The position numbers and the translations under genes are program-made. Under the pieces are notes generated by a model that worked only from the letters and a program-made list of their open reading frames with translations, was not told where the DNA came from and did not search any database. Shown in pieces: positions 1 through 8,709 of a stretch of 16,707 nt of DNA; position 1 is the first letter of the stretch; the number at the start of each line of letters is the position of its first letter. Source of the DNA: an uncultured Lachnospiraceae bacterium (GTDB lineage Bacteria > Bacillota > Clostridia > Lachnospirales > Lachnospiraceae); assembly GCA_910580015.1 (NCBI GenBank), contig CAJTVT010000052.1, positions 1 through 16,707 on the forward strand, read 5' to 3'.

Positions 1-2968
1 TTATATTTCTTTTATAGATTCCATAGTAATTCACATTCTCTGTCAGGGTAATCTCGCTGCCTGGATCAGTTTCTCCCAGATACTGGTCTGTCCTGTCGTC
101 CCATCCCACAGCTTCCCAGCCTTCAATGGGCAAAAGATCTGGAGCGGTTATCGTACCACTGACAACACCCTCAGCCAGAAGTACCGATTTTACTTCTTTC
201 TTACCTGCACTGCCAGAGTAGAAATTAGCCACCAAAGCCCTCTCATATACTGCATAGAGTGTTACATCTATATCGGATGTCAGAGAATCGCCTCCTTGGT
301 ATAATGTTCCTGTGCCATCCTCACTGGTGTTCCAACCTTTAAATATATAGCCATCGCGCTCTGGCCCCTCAGCAATTGTAAATTCCCCATGCTTCTGAGA
401 AATCTGCTCATGCACATTGGAATAACACTGTTTTTTCTGCTTACTTGGCACCCGGTTCACCCCTTCTGCCCGATAGGACAAGGTTACATCCTTTTTATAT
501 ACGCCATAATAGTCCTTATTCTGTGTAAGAGCAATTTGGGATCCTGCCTTAATTCCTCCTGTATAGCCCGTTCTGCTCTCATCCCAGCCTACCGGAGTCC
601 AGCCGTCTATCGCTTTCAGCTGTGGCGCCTCAATCTGTTTGTCACCAGCTCCAGGATTTAAAATTTCTATTGTTTTTGTTTCGAATTGACCTGCACCACC
701 AGAGTAAAAATTAGCAGACACTTCGCTTTTGCCAGCAAAAATTGCGTACAGATCTGTGTCACCTTCAATCGTAAATTTATCTCCTGGTTGGTAGCCTGTC
801 CCTGAACCATCTGGTTTGGTATTCCACTCTACAAACGTATAGTCACCGTATTTCAAATTACCAGATGACAAAACAACAGCTTCATCCCCTATCTGATATT
901 CATTGTCATCCGCAACTGTGCCTTCTGCCCCATTATTAATGTAATACACAAAGTTGCCATACTGTGGCTGTACCTCGGACAAGTATACCTCATTTTTGAT
1001 CGTCTCCGAATTATCATTTTTGATCGTGTCTAACACTGCATACCAGGATTTCCCAGAAGGCCCTACATCTACGAATTTAACCTTCTTCATATCCCGATTA
1101 TGCATGATTTCATAATCATCGACGCCTTCCGCAATCACACGTCCTTCGCTGGCAGCTACGTAAAGTGTTACTGGATAACGCAATGTATCACTGATTCCAA
1201 TCTTACGAAAAGCTTTTTCATTATAATCTAAAAAAACACCATCTACCCCTGACTCCGAATTCCCATCTCCACAAAACCTTACATTTCCAGAGAGCTTCAG
1301 ATAGGTCTCACCAACAAATTGTGTTGAATTGTAAATTGCTCCACTACCTTTAAATCTAGGATGAGTACATGTATTTCCTTCAAAATATCCTCCCCGAATA
1401 TTAGTTTTGGTATTTGGACACCCACAATGATAAATTGCACCTCCATGAGCAGGTGTTGAATTTCCTATAAACTTACCTCCATAAATTTCAAGTGTTGCTC
1501 TGCAAACACATAAAAATCCTCCTCCTGTCCACTCTTCAACATTATCACTTGCAGTTTTATTATTTTGAAAAATTCCATCTTCAATAATTACTTTCGGACC
1601 ACGTTCTTGAAAAATAGCTCCCCCAAGTTCCTCTGATGAACAATCTTTAATAACTGCATATTTGATTCTCAATAAGCCATTTATCGATTCTAAATAAATT
1701 GCTCCTCCTCTTCCCAATTGTGATTTGCAATCTTGAATTACTGCGCCATCTAAAATGACAGTACCTGCACAACTAATTGCACCACCATTTCCATCCAACA
1801 CGATACAATCTTGAATTTTACTCCCTTTATTCATTGTAAATGTTCCATTTATCCCCAGTAAGGAAGTATCCGCAGGTATATTTTTACCATCCAATACAAT
1901 ATCGTCCAATGTTAATTCTGCACCCAACGGCACATCAATATATGTACTTGCATTTCCCCTAGCAATCGTACCTCCTCCATTTATGATAACGCTTCCATCA
2001 ATTGTCAAAATATCATTGATTGTTAACGTCACCCCAGGATTGACCGTAAGTGTCCCATTGCTAAGAGTTCCCGCTTCTGTCCACACCGTATCTTCACTGA
2101 TAACACCACACTGCGGAGTAGATGGAGATACCTTGTCCTCAGGTTGTGCTTCAAACGCCTGCTCTCCCAACTGCATTTTTTCTTCCGCAGACTTAAATTC
2201 CTTCTCCCCATCTTTCTCGTCGTTTCTCTTAGTCTTGTCATCCTTGGTCACTGTCACCAAAATCTCTGGAAGTCCTACTCCTTCTGTGACAACATATCCT
2301 TCTGGTAAGTCTGGGGTAAAGACATAAGTCCCCTCTGTTTCACAGTCATATTCTGGTTCACTTGACCAGACAACCCTCTGAATCGTAACAGTCTCTGTCT
2401 GAACCATGTTTCCTATATCTTCTGATGGTTTTGGCTGTTCCTCATTCTGATCTGGAAGTTCTGGTTCCACTGGGAGAGCTGGTTCTGCTGGAACTTCTGG
2501 CTCTGTTGGAACTTCTGGTTCTGAAACGGAATCTTGATTGTCCTCATTTACTGGTTCTGTCTCTGATATCTCCTGAAGATCATCCGAAGGCTCCGCTCCT
2601 GTCTCCTTCGACAATATTCCTTCTGTCGATTCCAATTCTGCTGGATCCTCCAGCTTTGGCGAATCCTGTTTCAGTTCCCCATATGTAGTATCAGCTAGAC
2701 GGCAAACCACAGTCAATGTATCTGGTAGATCTAACTTATCCACAGATGTGCCCGCAGTCACTGTCTGCGTCCTAACTTCCCTTGGCAGTGCTGGAAACAT
2801 TACAATTTCTTTTCCCTGTGCTGCCAATACAAAATTGCCGTAATCATCGATGGGCATTGACAAAATTGACAGACAAAGACAAAGCAATCCTGCGATCAGC
2901 CGCTGTCCAATGGGATGCCGTCTTGATTTTTTCACCCTGCCTTTCTGACTCTTCTTCTTTTCTTCCAT
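1..2968 (-). CDS. Large secreted surface protein: beta-helix region plus InlB-type repeats (3' end outside window)
   Basis: I translated this frame by hand and found 989 uninterrupted codons from the ATG at 2968 to the left edge, with no stop; the TAA-like triplet at 1-3 is out of frame. An AAGGAG at 2979-2984 sits 10 bases before the ATG. The N-terminus is a long basic leader (KKSRRH near residues 13-18) followed by a hydrophobic core (about 24-38) and a likely cleavage site after VLAA (about 47-50), so it is exported. Residues about 105-190 are acidic and rich in Pro/Glu (EPEVPTEPEVPAEP), like a cell-wall spacer. Residues about 300-570 carry repeated GGAI(Y/F/S) and (I/V)xDG turns, as in right-handed beta-helix (pectin-lyase-like) proteins, with many cysteines. 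From about 700 on there are Listeria-Bacteroides/InlB-B type repeats (EWNTKPDGSGTGY, GWNTSEDGTGTLY) and a 162-residue duplication. It may be an adhesin or glycan-binding protein; ligand and anchor are unknown. Confidence 0.85.
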   Translation of the reverse strand, partial: MEEKKKSQKGRVKKSRRHPIGQRLIAGLLCLCLSILSMPIDDYGNFVLAAQGKEIVMFPALPREVRTQTVTAGTSVDKLDLPDTLTVVCRLADTTYGELKQDSPKLEDPAELESTEGILSKETGAEPSDDLQEISETEPVNEDNQDSVSEPEVPTEPEVPAEPALPVEPELPDQNEEQPKPSEDIGNMVQTETVTIQRVVWSSEPEYDCETEGTYVFTPDLPEGYVVTEGVGLPEILVTVTKDDKTKRNDEKDGEKEFKSAEEKMQLGEQAFEAQPEDKVSPSTPQCGVISEDTVWTEAGTLSNGTLTVNPGVTLTINDILTIDGSVIINGGGTIARGNASTYIDVPLGAELTLDDIVLDGKNIPADTSLLGINGTFTMNKGSKIQDCIVLDGNGGAISCAGTVILDGAVIQDCKSQLGRGGAIYLESINGLLRIKYAVIKDCSSEELGGAIFQERGPKVIIEDGIFQNNKTASDNVEEWTGGGFLCVCRATLEIYGGKFIGNSTPAHGGAIYHCGCPNTKTNIRGGYFEGNTCTHPRFKGSGAIYNSTQFVGETYLKLSGNVRFCGDGNSESGVDGVFLDYNEKAFRKIGISDTLRYPVTLYVAASEGRVIAEGVDDYEIMHNRDMKKVKFVDVGPSGKSWYAVLDTIKNDNSETIKNEVYLSEVQPQYGNFVYYINNGAEGTVADDNEYQIGDEAVVLSSGNLKYGDYTFVEWNTKPDGSGTGYQPGDKFTIEGDTDLYAIFAGKSEVSANFYSGGAGQFETKTIEILNPGAGDKQIEAPQLKAIDGWTPVGWDESRTGYTGGIKAGSQIALTQNKDYYGVYKKDVTLSYRAEGVNRVPSKQKKQCYSNVHEQISQKHGEFTIAEGPERDGYIFKGWNTSEDGTGTLYQGGDSLTSDIDVTLYAVYERALVANFYSGSAGKKEVKSVLLAEGVVSGTITAPDLLPIEGWEAVGWDDRTDQYLGETDPGSEITLTENVNYYGIYKRNI

Positions 2969-3221
2969 TTTCTCCACACTCCTTGTGCTTATTCTACGTC
3001 CTGTAGCTGATTTCTAAATGTGTCAAGCATTATTTCCTGTTATCCACATACATATTTGTAGTATATTTACGCCAAACTCAGTTGACATAGTTCGTTACAC
3101 GGGCTATGACTCCTTCATTTGGCGTAATACTCCCAAATACTGGGATATCTATCTACAGAAAACATTTTTCAGACACATTCTAAGGCTCTTTTCTTGCCTA
3201 ATTTACTTGAAATTATCCTAC
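2969..3221. other. Intergenic region with a large imperfect inverted repeat
   Basis: No gene is visible in these 253 bases. The main structure is an inverted repeat with arms at 3068-3090 and 3106-3126 (outer arms TACGCCAAA and TTTGGCGTA, inner arms CATAG and CTATG). A weaker hairpin, TCCCA/TGGGA, lies near 3131-3145. No U-tract follows either on the minus strand, so neither is a convincing terminator for the zinc-ribbon gene. I found no well-spaced sigma-A promoter for the surface protein: a minus-strand TTGACA (3026-3021) has no -10 at a normal distance. Confidence 0.5.
2979..2984 (-). promoter_or_regulatory. Ribosome binding site of the surface protein
   Basis: AAGGAG on the minus strand lies 10 bases upstream of the ATG at 2968. 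It supports this start over any internal ATG. Confidence 0.7.
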
Positions 3222-3812
3222 TTATTCTTCTGTCTTTTTCTCCAAGTCTACGATTACAATATCTTCCTCCACCTCTTTGGTGAAATCCTCTTTTGCATCC
3301 TGGATATTCTCTTGCTCCACAAGTTCTTTCTTGACTTCCTGAATATTATCTTCCTCCACAAGTTCTTCCTTGACTTCCTGGATATCTACTTCTTCCACAA
3401 TATCCTCTTTCACTTCCTGGATATCATCTTCTGTCTGTTCTGGCATATCATCCGCAAAAATAGATTCGCATTTTGCACCGCATTTGCTGCAATAAGCAGC
3501 CTCCCCTTCGTTGACAGCGCCACAGACTGAACATTTCTTTTTGCCCTTTAAATCTGCAATCTTGGCTTTCAACTGATCAATCTCTGCCAAAGTCTCATTG
3601 ATCAATCTGATCTCCTCAAAAAACGGTTCCACATCTTCCTTGTGCATTTCATAATACTGCTTACCAATTTCCAGATATTGCTTTCTGACCAATTCCTCCC
3701 TATTTCGAATATCCATATTCAGCCTTGCAATTCCTGTAAAATCTGCCACTTTCTGTGATACATCCTTACTGGTCTCGCTAATTGCATCTCCCAACCTGCT
3801 AAAAAAATCCAT
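3222..3812 (-). CDS. Zinc-ribbon protein with coiled coil and acidic 13-residue repeats
   Basis: The protein has 196 residues. The first 90 or so are helical and charged, with heptad-like spacing (about 60-90) and no membrane segment. A CxxC-x10-CxxC zinc ribbon follows (C94, C97, C108, C111, with an extra C115). Residues 129-180 form four exact-length 13-residue repeats of the form (D/V/E)(D/N)IQEVKE(E/D)LVEE, and the tail stays acidic. The N-terminal part resembles the small zinc-ribbon proteins of Firmicutes that carry a helical domain before the ribbon; the acidic repeat tail looks particular to this one. AAAGGAGG lies 7 bases before the ATG. The gene starts 18 bases after the stop of the cation exchanger, so the two are probably co-transcribed. 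Function is not known; the cytosolic location is inferred from the absence of a signal peptide. Confidence 0.85.
   Translation of the reverse strand: MDFFSRLGDAISETSKDVSQKVADFTGIARLNMDIRNREELVRKQYLEIGKQYYEMHKEDVEPFFEEIRLINETLAEIDQLKAKIADLKGKKKCSVCGAVNEGEAAYCSKCGAKCESIFADDMPEQTEDDIQEVKEDIVEEVDIQEVKEELVEEDNIQEVKKELVEQENIQDAKEDFTKEVEEDIVIVDLEKKTEE
3273..3428 (-). repeat. Four tandem 39-bp coding repeats
   Basis: Codons 129-180 of the zinc-ribbon gene make four 39-base units without spacers, encoding DDIQEVKEDIVEE, VDIQEVKEELVEE, DNIQEVKKELVEQ and ENIQDAKEDFTKE. The first three units are most alike and the fourth has drifted, which suggests growth by slippage or unequal crossing over. Copy number may vary between strains. 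Confidence 0.85.
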
Positions 3813-3830
3813 ATGTGTCCTCCTTTCGAA

Positions 3831-4760
3831 TTACCTTATGCAGATATATCCCATATATGCAGCATAGACGGCAATCATGATCATACCTTCTGTACGGCTA
3901 ATTTCTTTTCTGCACCATGCAAAAATCCATACAATAACGCTCATTCCTACCAAGATTATACCATCAATCAAGTTTTCCATCAAGACCCCCATGGGACTAA
4001 TTACCCCCGCAAGGCCAAGAACAAGAAGAATGTTGAACACGTTTGATCCAATCACATTTCCAAGAGCCATATCTACCTGACCTTTTCTTGCGGCCACCAC
4101 AGAAGTAACAAGCTCTGGCAGGGAAGTTCCCATAGCCACAATGGTAAGTCCAATTAGCGTCTGACTCAATCCAAAATCCTCTGCAATCGCAGTGGCTGAA
4201 TCTACCACTAGATCCCCACCCAATACAATTGCAGCAATTCCTCCAAGAATGTAAAACAGACACAACCAACCACTTTGCACTTTGATTTCCTCTGCCACAT
4301 TCTCATGTTCCCTGGACTTCAATGCCTGTCTTACAACCCATACAAGAAATGCCAAAAACACAAGCAGCAAAACAAGGCCATCCAGTCGCCCAATTTCCAT
4401 TCCCAGAGCGCCGCCTCCCAGTAGAAGAAGCGTCGCTAAGACGGATAATGGAAATTCCTGTTTTAAAACTTTGGCTTTTACCGCCAATGGACAAATTACA
4501 GCACAGGCTCCACATACAATCATCAGATTGAAAATATTGGAACCAATCACATTACTGATGGCAACCGCATTGTCTCCTTTAAAGGATGCTGCAACACTGA
4601 CTGCACATTCTGGCGCACTGGTACCCATGGCCACCACGGTCAATCCTATCACCAAAGGTGGAACCCGAAGTTTCCCCGCTACACTTGCACTTCCATCCAC
4701 AAAGTAATCTGCTCCTTTGATCAGCAGTATAAATCCTGCTACAAGCAATAAATAATTCAT
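3831..4760 (-). CDS. CaCA-family calcium/sodium (cation) antiporter, YrbG-like
   Basis: This 309-residue integral membrane protein has the internal duplication typical of the CaCA superfamily. Alpha repeat 1 holds GTSAPE (46-51) and NVIGSN (70-75); alpha repeat 2 holds GTSLPE (211-216) and GNVIGSN (234-240). These acidic, polar motifs form the ion-binding centre in the family. About ten hydrophobic segments are visible and the length is normal for the bacterial YrbG/K+-independent group. Family members exchange Ca2+ for Na+ or H+; the exact ions here cannot be read from sequence. GAGAGG lies 9 bases before the ATG, and the gene begins 34 bases after the sensor kinase stop, which points to one transcript with the phosphate genes. 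A possible role is balancing calcium or sodium when phosphate uptake is raised, but that is inference. Confidence 0.92.
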   Translation of the reverse strand: MNYLLLVAGFILLIKGADYFVDGSASVAGKLRVPPLVIGLTVVAMGTSAPECAVSVAASFKGDNAVAISNVIGSNIFNLMIVCGACAVICPLAVKAKVLKQEFPLSVLATLLLLGGGALGMEIGRLDGLVLLLVFLAFLVWVVRQALKSREHENVAEEIKVQSGWLCLFYILGGIAAIVLGGDLVVDSATAIAEDFGLSQTLIGLTIVAMGTSLPELVTSVVAARKGQVDMALGNVIGSNVFNILLVLGLAGVISPMGVLMENLIDGIILVGMSVIVWIFAWCRKEISRTEGMIMIAVYAAYMGYICIR

Positions 4761-4794
4761 CCGCTTTTTCCTCTCTTTCTAGATATTGTATTAC

Positions 4795-6126
4795 TTACGC
4801 AATTAGAGTATCAAAGAGAATGCGGATTTCAGTTCCTTTGCCTGGCTCACTGATCAGATGCATTTCCGCCTTATGTTGTGCCACAATATGCTTGACAATG
4901 GCAAGTCCAAGTCCTGTGCCACCGCTTTGTTTGGAACGGCTTTTATCCACCCGATAGAATCGTTCAAAGACACGTTCCTGATGCTCCTTGGAAATCCCAA
5001 TTCCTGTATCTTTTACAGCCAACAACACCTGACTGTTTTCTGATTCTACCGTGACGGTGACACTTCCTCCATGGTTATTATATCGGATCGCATTACTACA
5101 TAGATTATACAAAAGCTCATCCAATAATACCCGATTTGCCCTGACAATACATGGTTCTCCTCGAAGTTTTAGCGAAACCTCCTGTTTTGCAGCCGGAACG
5201 TCCAGCATATCCAAGCAACCTTGCGCCATCTCATATAAATCCACATCCTCAAAATCTAGTTCCTGCTCTCCATCTTCCAGCTCTGACAACTTGATAATAT
5301 CATTAATCAAAAATTGCAGCCGATCCGAACTGACATGTATCTCGTGAGCAAATCTTCTGGTATCTCTCTCATCTGCCATTCCGCTGGCAATCAGTTCTGC
5401 ATAGCCAGCAATTGCTGTCAAAGGAGTTTTCAGTTCATGGGTTACATTTGCTGTAAATTCCTGTCGCATTCTGGCAAGGCTTAAAATATCCTCATGCTGC
5501 TTACGGATTGTCTGAATAAATGGAGAAATCTCCTCGTAGACAGCCTCCTGCTCCGCCTCATCCAGATCGGATGCTAATTTTTCTATAGGTAAAAGAAGAC
5601 GTCTGGTAAGAATATGCGACAAACAGACACAAAAGAGAACTGTCACCGCTGACAATACCACAACCAGCTCTATTGTATGGAGAAAAATCCGAAAAATATT
5701 TTTTGAGTCCTTTCCTACTCTAAGAACTTCCCCATGTTCCAAGCGCTGGGCATAGTAAAGGGTATGCACGGAGCTAGTTGCCGACCAACGAACTGCTCTC
5801 CCTTCTCCACGCTCCATCGCCTGTCGAATCTCAGGGCGTTCTTTGTGATTATCCATTCTGCCCTGATCTGCACTGCTATCATATGCCACTTTTCCATCTG
5901 CCTCAATTAATGTAATCCTAAGTCCATCCTCCTCAAGTCGAAGCAAATTTTTCTCTTGCTCCCAGAACTTCTGATCCAAGGGCTGTATCACATGGGCATA
6001 AGCTTCGATATCGTCAAACACCTGATTGGTAAAAATATGATAAAACAGCAGCATTGACATTACCGCCGTAACCATCACTGCAAAAGATGAAACGGCTATA
6101 AATTGAATATTAATTTTCTTCTTCAT
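4795..6126 (-). CDS. phoR: PhoR-like membrane sensor histidine kinase
   Basis: I place the start at 6126 (MKKKINIQF), not at the first in-frame ATG at 6156. The former has GGATGAGGG just upstream, while the ATG at 6156 lies 5 bases past the regulator stop without a ribosome binding site. Numbered from 6156, the order is: TM1 (about 17-42), extracytoplasmic PAS-like sensor (about 43-155, with ITLIEADGKVAYDS and a YYAQRL strand), TM2 (about 160-182), HAMP-like linker, HisKA with the phospho-accepting H240 in HELKTP, and the ATPase domain with N355, DTGIGI (383-388) and GGTGLG (412-417). All catalytic boxes are intact. The extracytoplasmic fold is that of the PhoR/WalK/ResE group, and no cytoplasmic PAS is evident between HAMP and HisKA. 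It follows its regulator directly and should phosphorylate it. The phosphate role rests on neighbours and the upstream Pho-like box. Confidence 0.88.
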   Translation of the reverse strand: MKKKINIQFIAVSSFAVMVTAVMSMLLFYHIFTNQVFDDIEAYAHVIQPLDQKFWEQEKNLLRLEEDGLRITLIEADGKVAYDSSADQGRMDNHKERPEIRQAMERGEGRAVRWSATSSVHTLYYAQRLEHGEVLRVGKDSKNIFRIFLHTIELVVVLSAVTVLFCVCLSHILTRRLLLPIEKLASDLDEAEQEAVYEEISPFIQTIRKQHEDILSLARMRQEFTANVTHELKTPLTAIAGYAELIASGMADERDTRRFAHEIHVSSDRLQFLINDIIKLSELEDGEQELDFEDVDLYEMAQGCLDMLDVPAAKQEVSLKLRGEPCIVRANRVLLDELLYNLCSNAIRYNNHGGSVTVTVESENSQVLLAVKDTGIGISKEHQERVFERFYRVDKSRSKQSGGTGLGLAIVKHIVAQHKAEMHLISEPGKGTEIRILFDTLIA

Positions 6127-6161
6127 GCAAACCCTCATCCTGCATTGCCAAATCATTTCTG

Positions 6162-6839
6162 TTAAAAGTGATCCATCACATATCCCACATTTCGCACAGT
6201 TTTAATGGCACCTCCACCTACTCCAAGCTTCTTGCGCAGCGTCTTAATATGCATATCCACTGTCCGGCTTTCTCCCTCATAGTCAAAACCCCAGACTTGA
6301 TCCATGATTTTGTCTCGACTTAACACAATACCTGAATTTAAAATCAGCATTTTCAATAGCTCAAACTCTTTAAAAGTCAGTTCACATGGACTCCCTGACA
6401 CAGTGACCTTACGTTTCTCTGTGTCCACTGCAATTTCTCCGTTGGTAAGCACTGCTGATTCCGTCAATCCTTCTGTGCGGCGAAGCAACGCTTTCACTCT
6501 GGAGATCAACTCCATCACACCAAATGGTTTTGTCATGTAATCATCTGCACCCAAGTCTAATCCCTTGACTTTATCCAACTCTGTAGATTTCGCTGTCAAC
6601 ATAATGACAGGAACTTTTGCTGTTGCTCTATCACTTCGAAGATTTTTTAATATCTCAAGTCCATCCTCCCCTGGAAGCATAATATCCAACAGAATTAAAC
6701 TTGGCGCCCTCTGCCTGATCGCCTGATACAATTCCCGTCCACATCCAAATTCTTGAACCTCAAAACCACTGTTTCTCAGGGCATACCGCTGAATTTCTCG
6801 GATGTTCACATCATCCTCCACAATATAAATAAACGGCAT
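6162..6839 (-). CDS. phoB: PhoB/PhoP-like OmpR-family response regulator
   Basis: The protein has 225 residues, the usual length. The receiver domain (1-120) has the acidic pair D9/D10, phospho-acceptor D52 (LLDIMLPGEDG), T82 and K104 (KPF). The winged-helix DNA-binding domain (about 130-222) shows the PhoB-type recognition segment with SRTVDMHIKTLRKKLG. The gene starts 49 bases after the Na/Pi symporter stop; AAAGGGGTGGAG precedes the ATG, and no separate Pho box was seen in this gap. It is the likely partner of the kinase that follows and the likely binder of the repeats at 8710-8749, which would make an autoregulated loop. By sequence alone it could be another OmpR-type regulator; the phosphate link comes from context. 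Confidence 0.9.
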   Translation of the reverse strand: MPFIYIVEDDVNIREIQRYALRNSGFEVQEFGCGRELYQAIRQRAPSLILLDIMLPGEDGLEILKNLRSDRATAKVPVIMLTAKSTELDKVKGLDLGADDYMTKPFGVMELISRVKALLRRTEGLTESAVLTNGEIAVDTEKRKVTVSGSPCELTFKEFELLKMLILNSGIVLSRDKIMDQVWGFDYEGESRTVDMHIKTLRKKLGVGGGAIKTVRNVGYVMDHF

Positions 6840-6888
6840 GTCTTTTTCTCCACCCCTTTCTTGTGCTTTCTGTTCCCTATCTTTTCAT

Positions 6889-8658
6889 CTAAGATAACTG
6901 ATACAGTTCTTGGTATTTTTCAAACATTTGCTGAAAATGCTCCCTGGGCTCCCCAGACAAACTACTGACATATTCATGGGCATCCACTGTATTATCCTCC
7001 ATCTGAATTAGATACACTGCCAGGTTCGAACAGTGATCTGCCACTCTTTCATAGTTGACTGCGATATCTGTCAAAGCCAGTCCAAGATCAATGGGGCACT
7101 TTCCTTTCCGCAAACGCTTAATATGACGCTTTTTCACTTCTTTATTTAAATCATCAATTACCTCTTCCAATGGCTCCACGGTAGAGGCTAATTCTGTGTC
7201 ATTGTTCACAAAAGCCTCAATGGAACGGTCAAGAATATCTGTCACTGCTGCCGTGTATACCTCAATCTCATGTTTCGCCTTCTTAGAAAATTGCATATCC
7301 TTTTTCTGCATTCTGTCTGCTATTTCCACCAAATTCAAAGCATGGTCTCCGATACGCTCAAAATCACTGATGCTCTGCATCAAAATGGAGACTCCCTGTC
7401 CTTCCCGTTCTGTAAGATTTTGACTATTTAGCTGTGCCAAATATTTTCCTAGCTTATCTTCATATTTATCCAGCATTTCCTCTTCCTGCTGCACCTGACT
7501 TGCCTTCTGAGGCGAATATTTTTCAAACAAGGACATTGCTGTAAGCATGGTATCTTTTGCCAATGCCGACATTTTCCTAGCAAGGCTCATACATTGTTCA
7601 ATTGCAAAGCTAGGTGTGGCAAGAAAACGTTCATCCAGCACCTGAAATTGATCTTCCCTTCCTGTGGCAGTTTCCTCTTCTTTGTCCACAGGAATTGTAA
7701 GATAAGCAAGCTTCTCCAAACCTTTGAGAAAGGGAAGCAGCAAAAAAGTCGCAAATACATTAAAGATACTATGGATAGCTGCAATTCCTGCTGCTCCAAC
7801 AGTTTCATGTGCAAAGTCAAATTGAAAAGCCATATCCAATACGTAATACACAACTAAAAATACGATCGAACCTATCATATTAAAATAAAGATGCACAAAC
7901 GCCGTCCGCTTTGCCCCCTTATTGGCTCCTACTGCGGAAAGCATAGCGGTCACACAGGTTCCAATATTCTGCCCCAGGATAATAGGAATCACAGAACCAT
8001 AAGTAAAGGCTCCTGTCACTGACAACGCTTGCAAAATTCCAACAGAGGCAGAAGAACTCTGAATAACTGCTGTCAGAAAGGCTCCTACCAATACCCCTAA
8101 CAGTGGATTGGAAAATTTGACAAGTATACCTGTAAATTCTGGCACATCTGCCAAAGGCTTAACTGCATCACTCATTGTCTGCATTCCAAACATCAGTACA
8201 GAAAATCCCAACAAAATCTCTGCTGTATTTTTTTTCTTATCACTGCCTGCATTCATCATCAAAATAATGCCAATCACAGCAAGAATTGGAGAAAATGAAG
8301 ACGGCTTAAGCATACTCACCAAGAAATTATCACTCTCAATTCCTGTCAAACTTAACAGCCAGGAAGTGATGGTTGTCCCAATATTGGCACCCATGATAAT
8401 GCCTATTGCCTGGGAAAGCTTCATTATGCCAGAGTTGACAAATCCTACCAACATCACCGTTGTTGCAGAGGAGGACTGTATCACCGCCGTAACCCCTGCC
8501 CCTAACAACACTGCTTTTAAGGGATTCGACGTCAGACGTTCCAACAGTCGCTCCAGTTTCCCTCCAGAAAGCTTTTCCAATCCGCCGCCCATCACATTCA
8601 TACCATATAAAAATAGAGCAAGACCGCCAACCAAAGACAGTAAACCAAAAATATCCAT
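6889..8658 (-). CDS. Na+/Pi cotransporter (NptA/YjbB type) with PhoU-like C-terminal domain
   Basis: The open frame begins at 8676 (MKEDVI-M), but those codons contain the AAGGAGG itself, so the real start is the ATG at 8658 (MDIFGLLSLVGG), 8 bases downstream of it; this gives 589 residues. Numbered from 8676, the membrane part (about 8-330) has the duplicated Na/Pi motif: AVIQSSSATT (65-73) with GANIGTT, and AVIQSSSASV (204-212) with GQNIGT. The QSSSA pair is the substrate and sodium signature of the SLC34-like family. Residues about 355-575 are soluble, helical and charged, with two repeats of PhoU type (FERIGDHALNL and YERVADHCSNL). It imports inorganic phosphate with sodium (or possibly exports it, as proposed for YjbB); the PhoU tail may gate or signal. 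It is the first gene of the phosphate block and has the Pho-like box directly upstream. Confidence 0.92.
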   Translation of the reverse strand: MDIFGLLSLVGGLALFLYGMNVMGGGLEKLSGGKLERLLERLTSNPLKAVLLGAGVTAVIQSSSATTVMLVGFVNSGIMKLSQAIGIIMGANIGTTITSWLLSLTGIESDNFLVSMLKPSSFSPILAVIGIILMMNAGSDKKKNTAEILLGFSVLMFGMQTMSDAVKPLADVPEFTGILVKFSNPLLGVLVGAFLTAVIQSSSASVGILQALSVTGAFTYGSVIPIILGQNIGTCVTAMLSAVGANKGAKRTAFVHLYFNMIGSIVFLVVYYVLDMAFQFDFAHETVGAAGIAAIHSIFNVFATFLLLPFLKGLEKLAYLTIPVDKEEETATGREDQFQVLDERFLATPSFAIEQCMSLARKMSALAKDTMLTAMSLFEKYSPQKASQVQQEEEMLDKYEDKLGKYLAQLNSQNLTEREGQGVSILMQSISDFERIGDHALNLVEIADRMQKKDMQFSKKAKHEIEVYTAAVTDILDRSIEAFVNNDTELASTVEPLEEVIDDLNKEVKKRHIKRLRKGKCPIDLGLALTDIAVNYERVADHCSNLAVYLIQMEDNTVDAHEYVSSLSGEPREHFQQMFEKYQELYQLS

Positions 8659-8694
8659 AATAACATCCTCCTTCATTGCTATGTATCTATGGGT

Positions 8695-8700
8695 ATTCTA
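8695..8700 (-). promoter_or_regulatory. Candidate -10 element of the Na/Pi symporter promoter
   Basis: TAGAAT on the minus strand (from GTATAGAAT) would put the transcript start near 8688, about 30 bases before the ATG. There is no good -35 at 16-18 bases; the phased TTTACA repeats occupy that place, as expected of an activator-dependent promoter. Confidence 0.45.
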
Positions 8701-8709
8701 TACGGTTTC

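Noticed and set aside
3021..3026. Perfect TTGACA on the minus strand before the surface protein gene
   Set aside because: The only good -10 (TAGAAT, 2996-2991) is 24 bases away, too far for a sigma-A promoter.
3273..3428. CRISPR-like array from regularly spaced repeats
   Set aside because: The units are contiguous 39-base coding repeats in frame, without spacers.
3018..3530. A 170-codon plus-strand frame rich in Phe, Leu and Ile
   Set aside because: Its second half is the antisense of the zinc-ribbon gene's acidic repeats, which gives the apparent hydrophobic repeats; the first half is intergenic.
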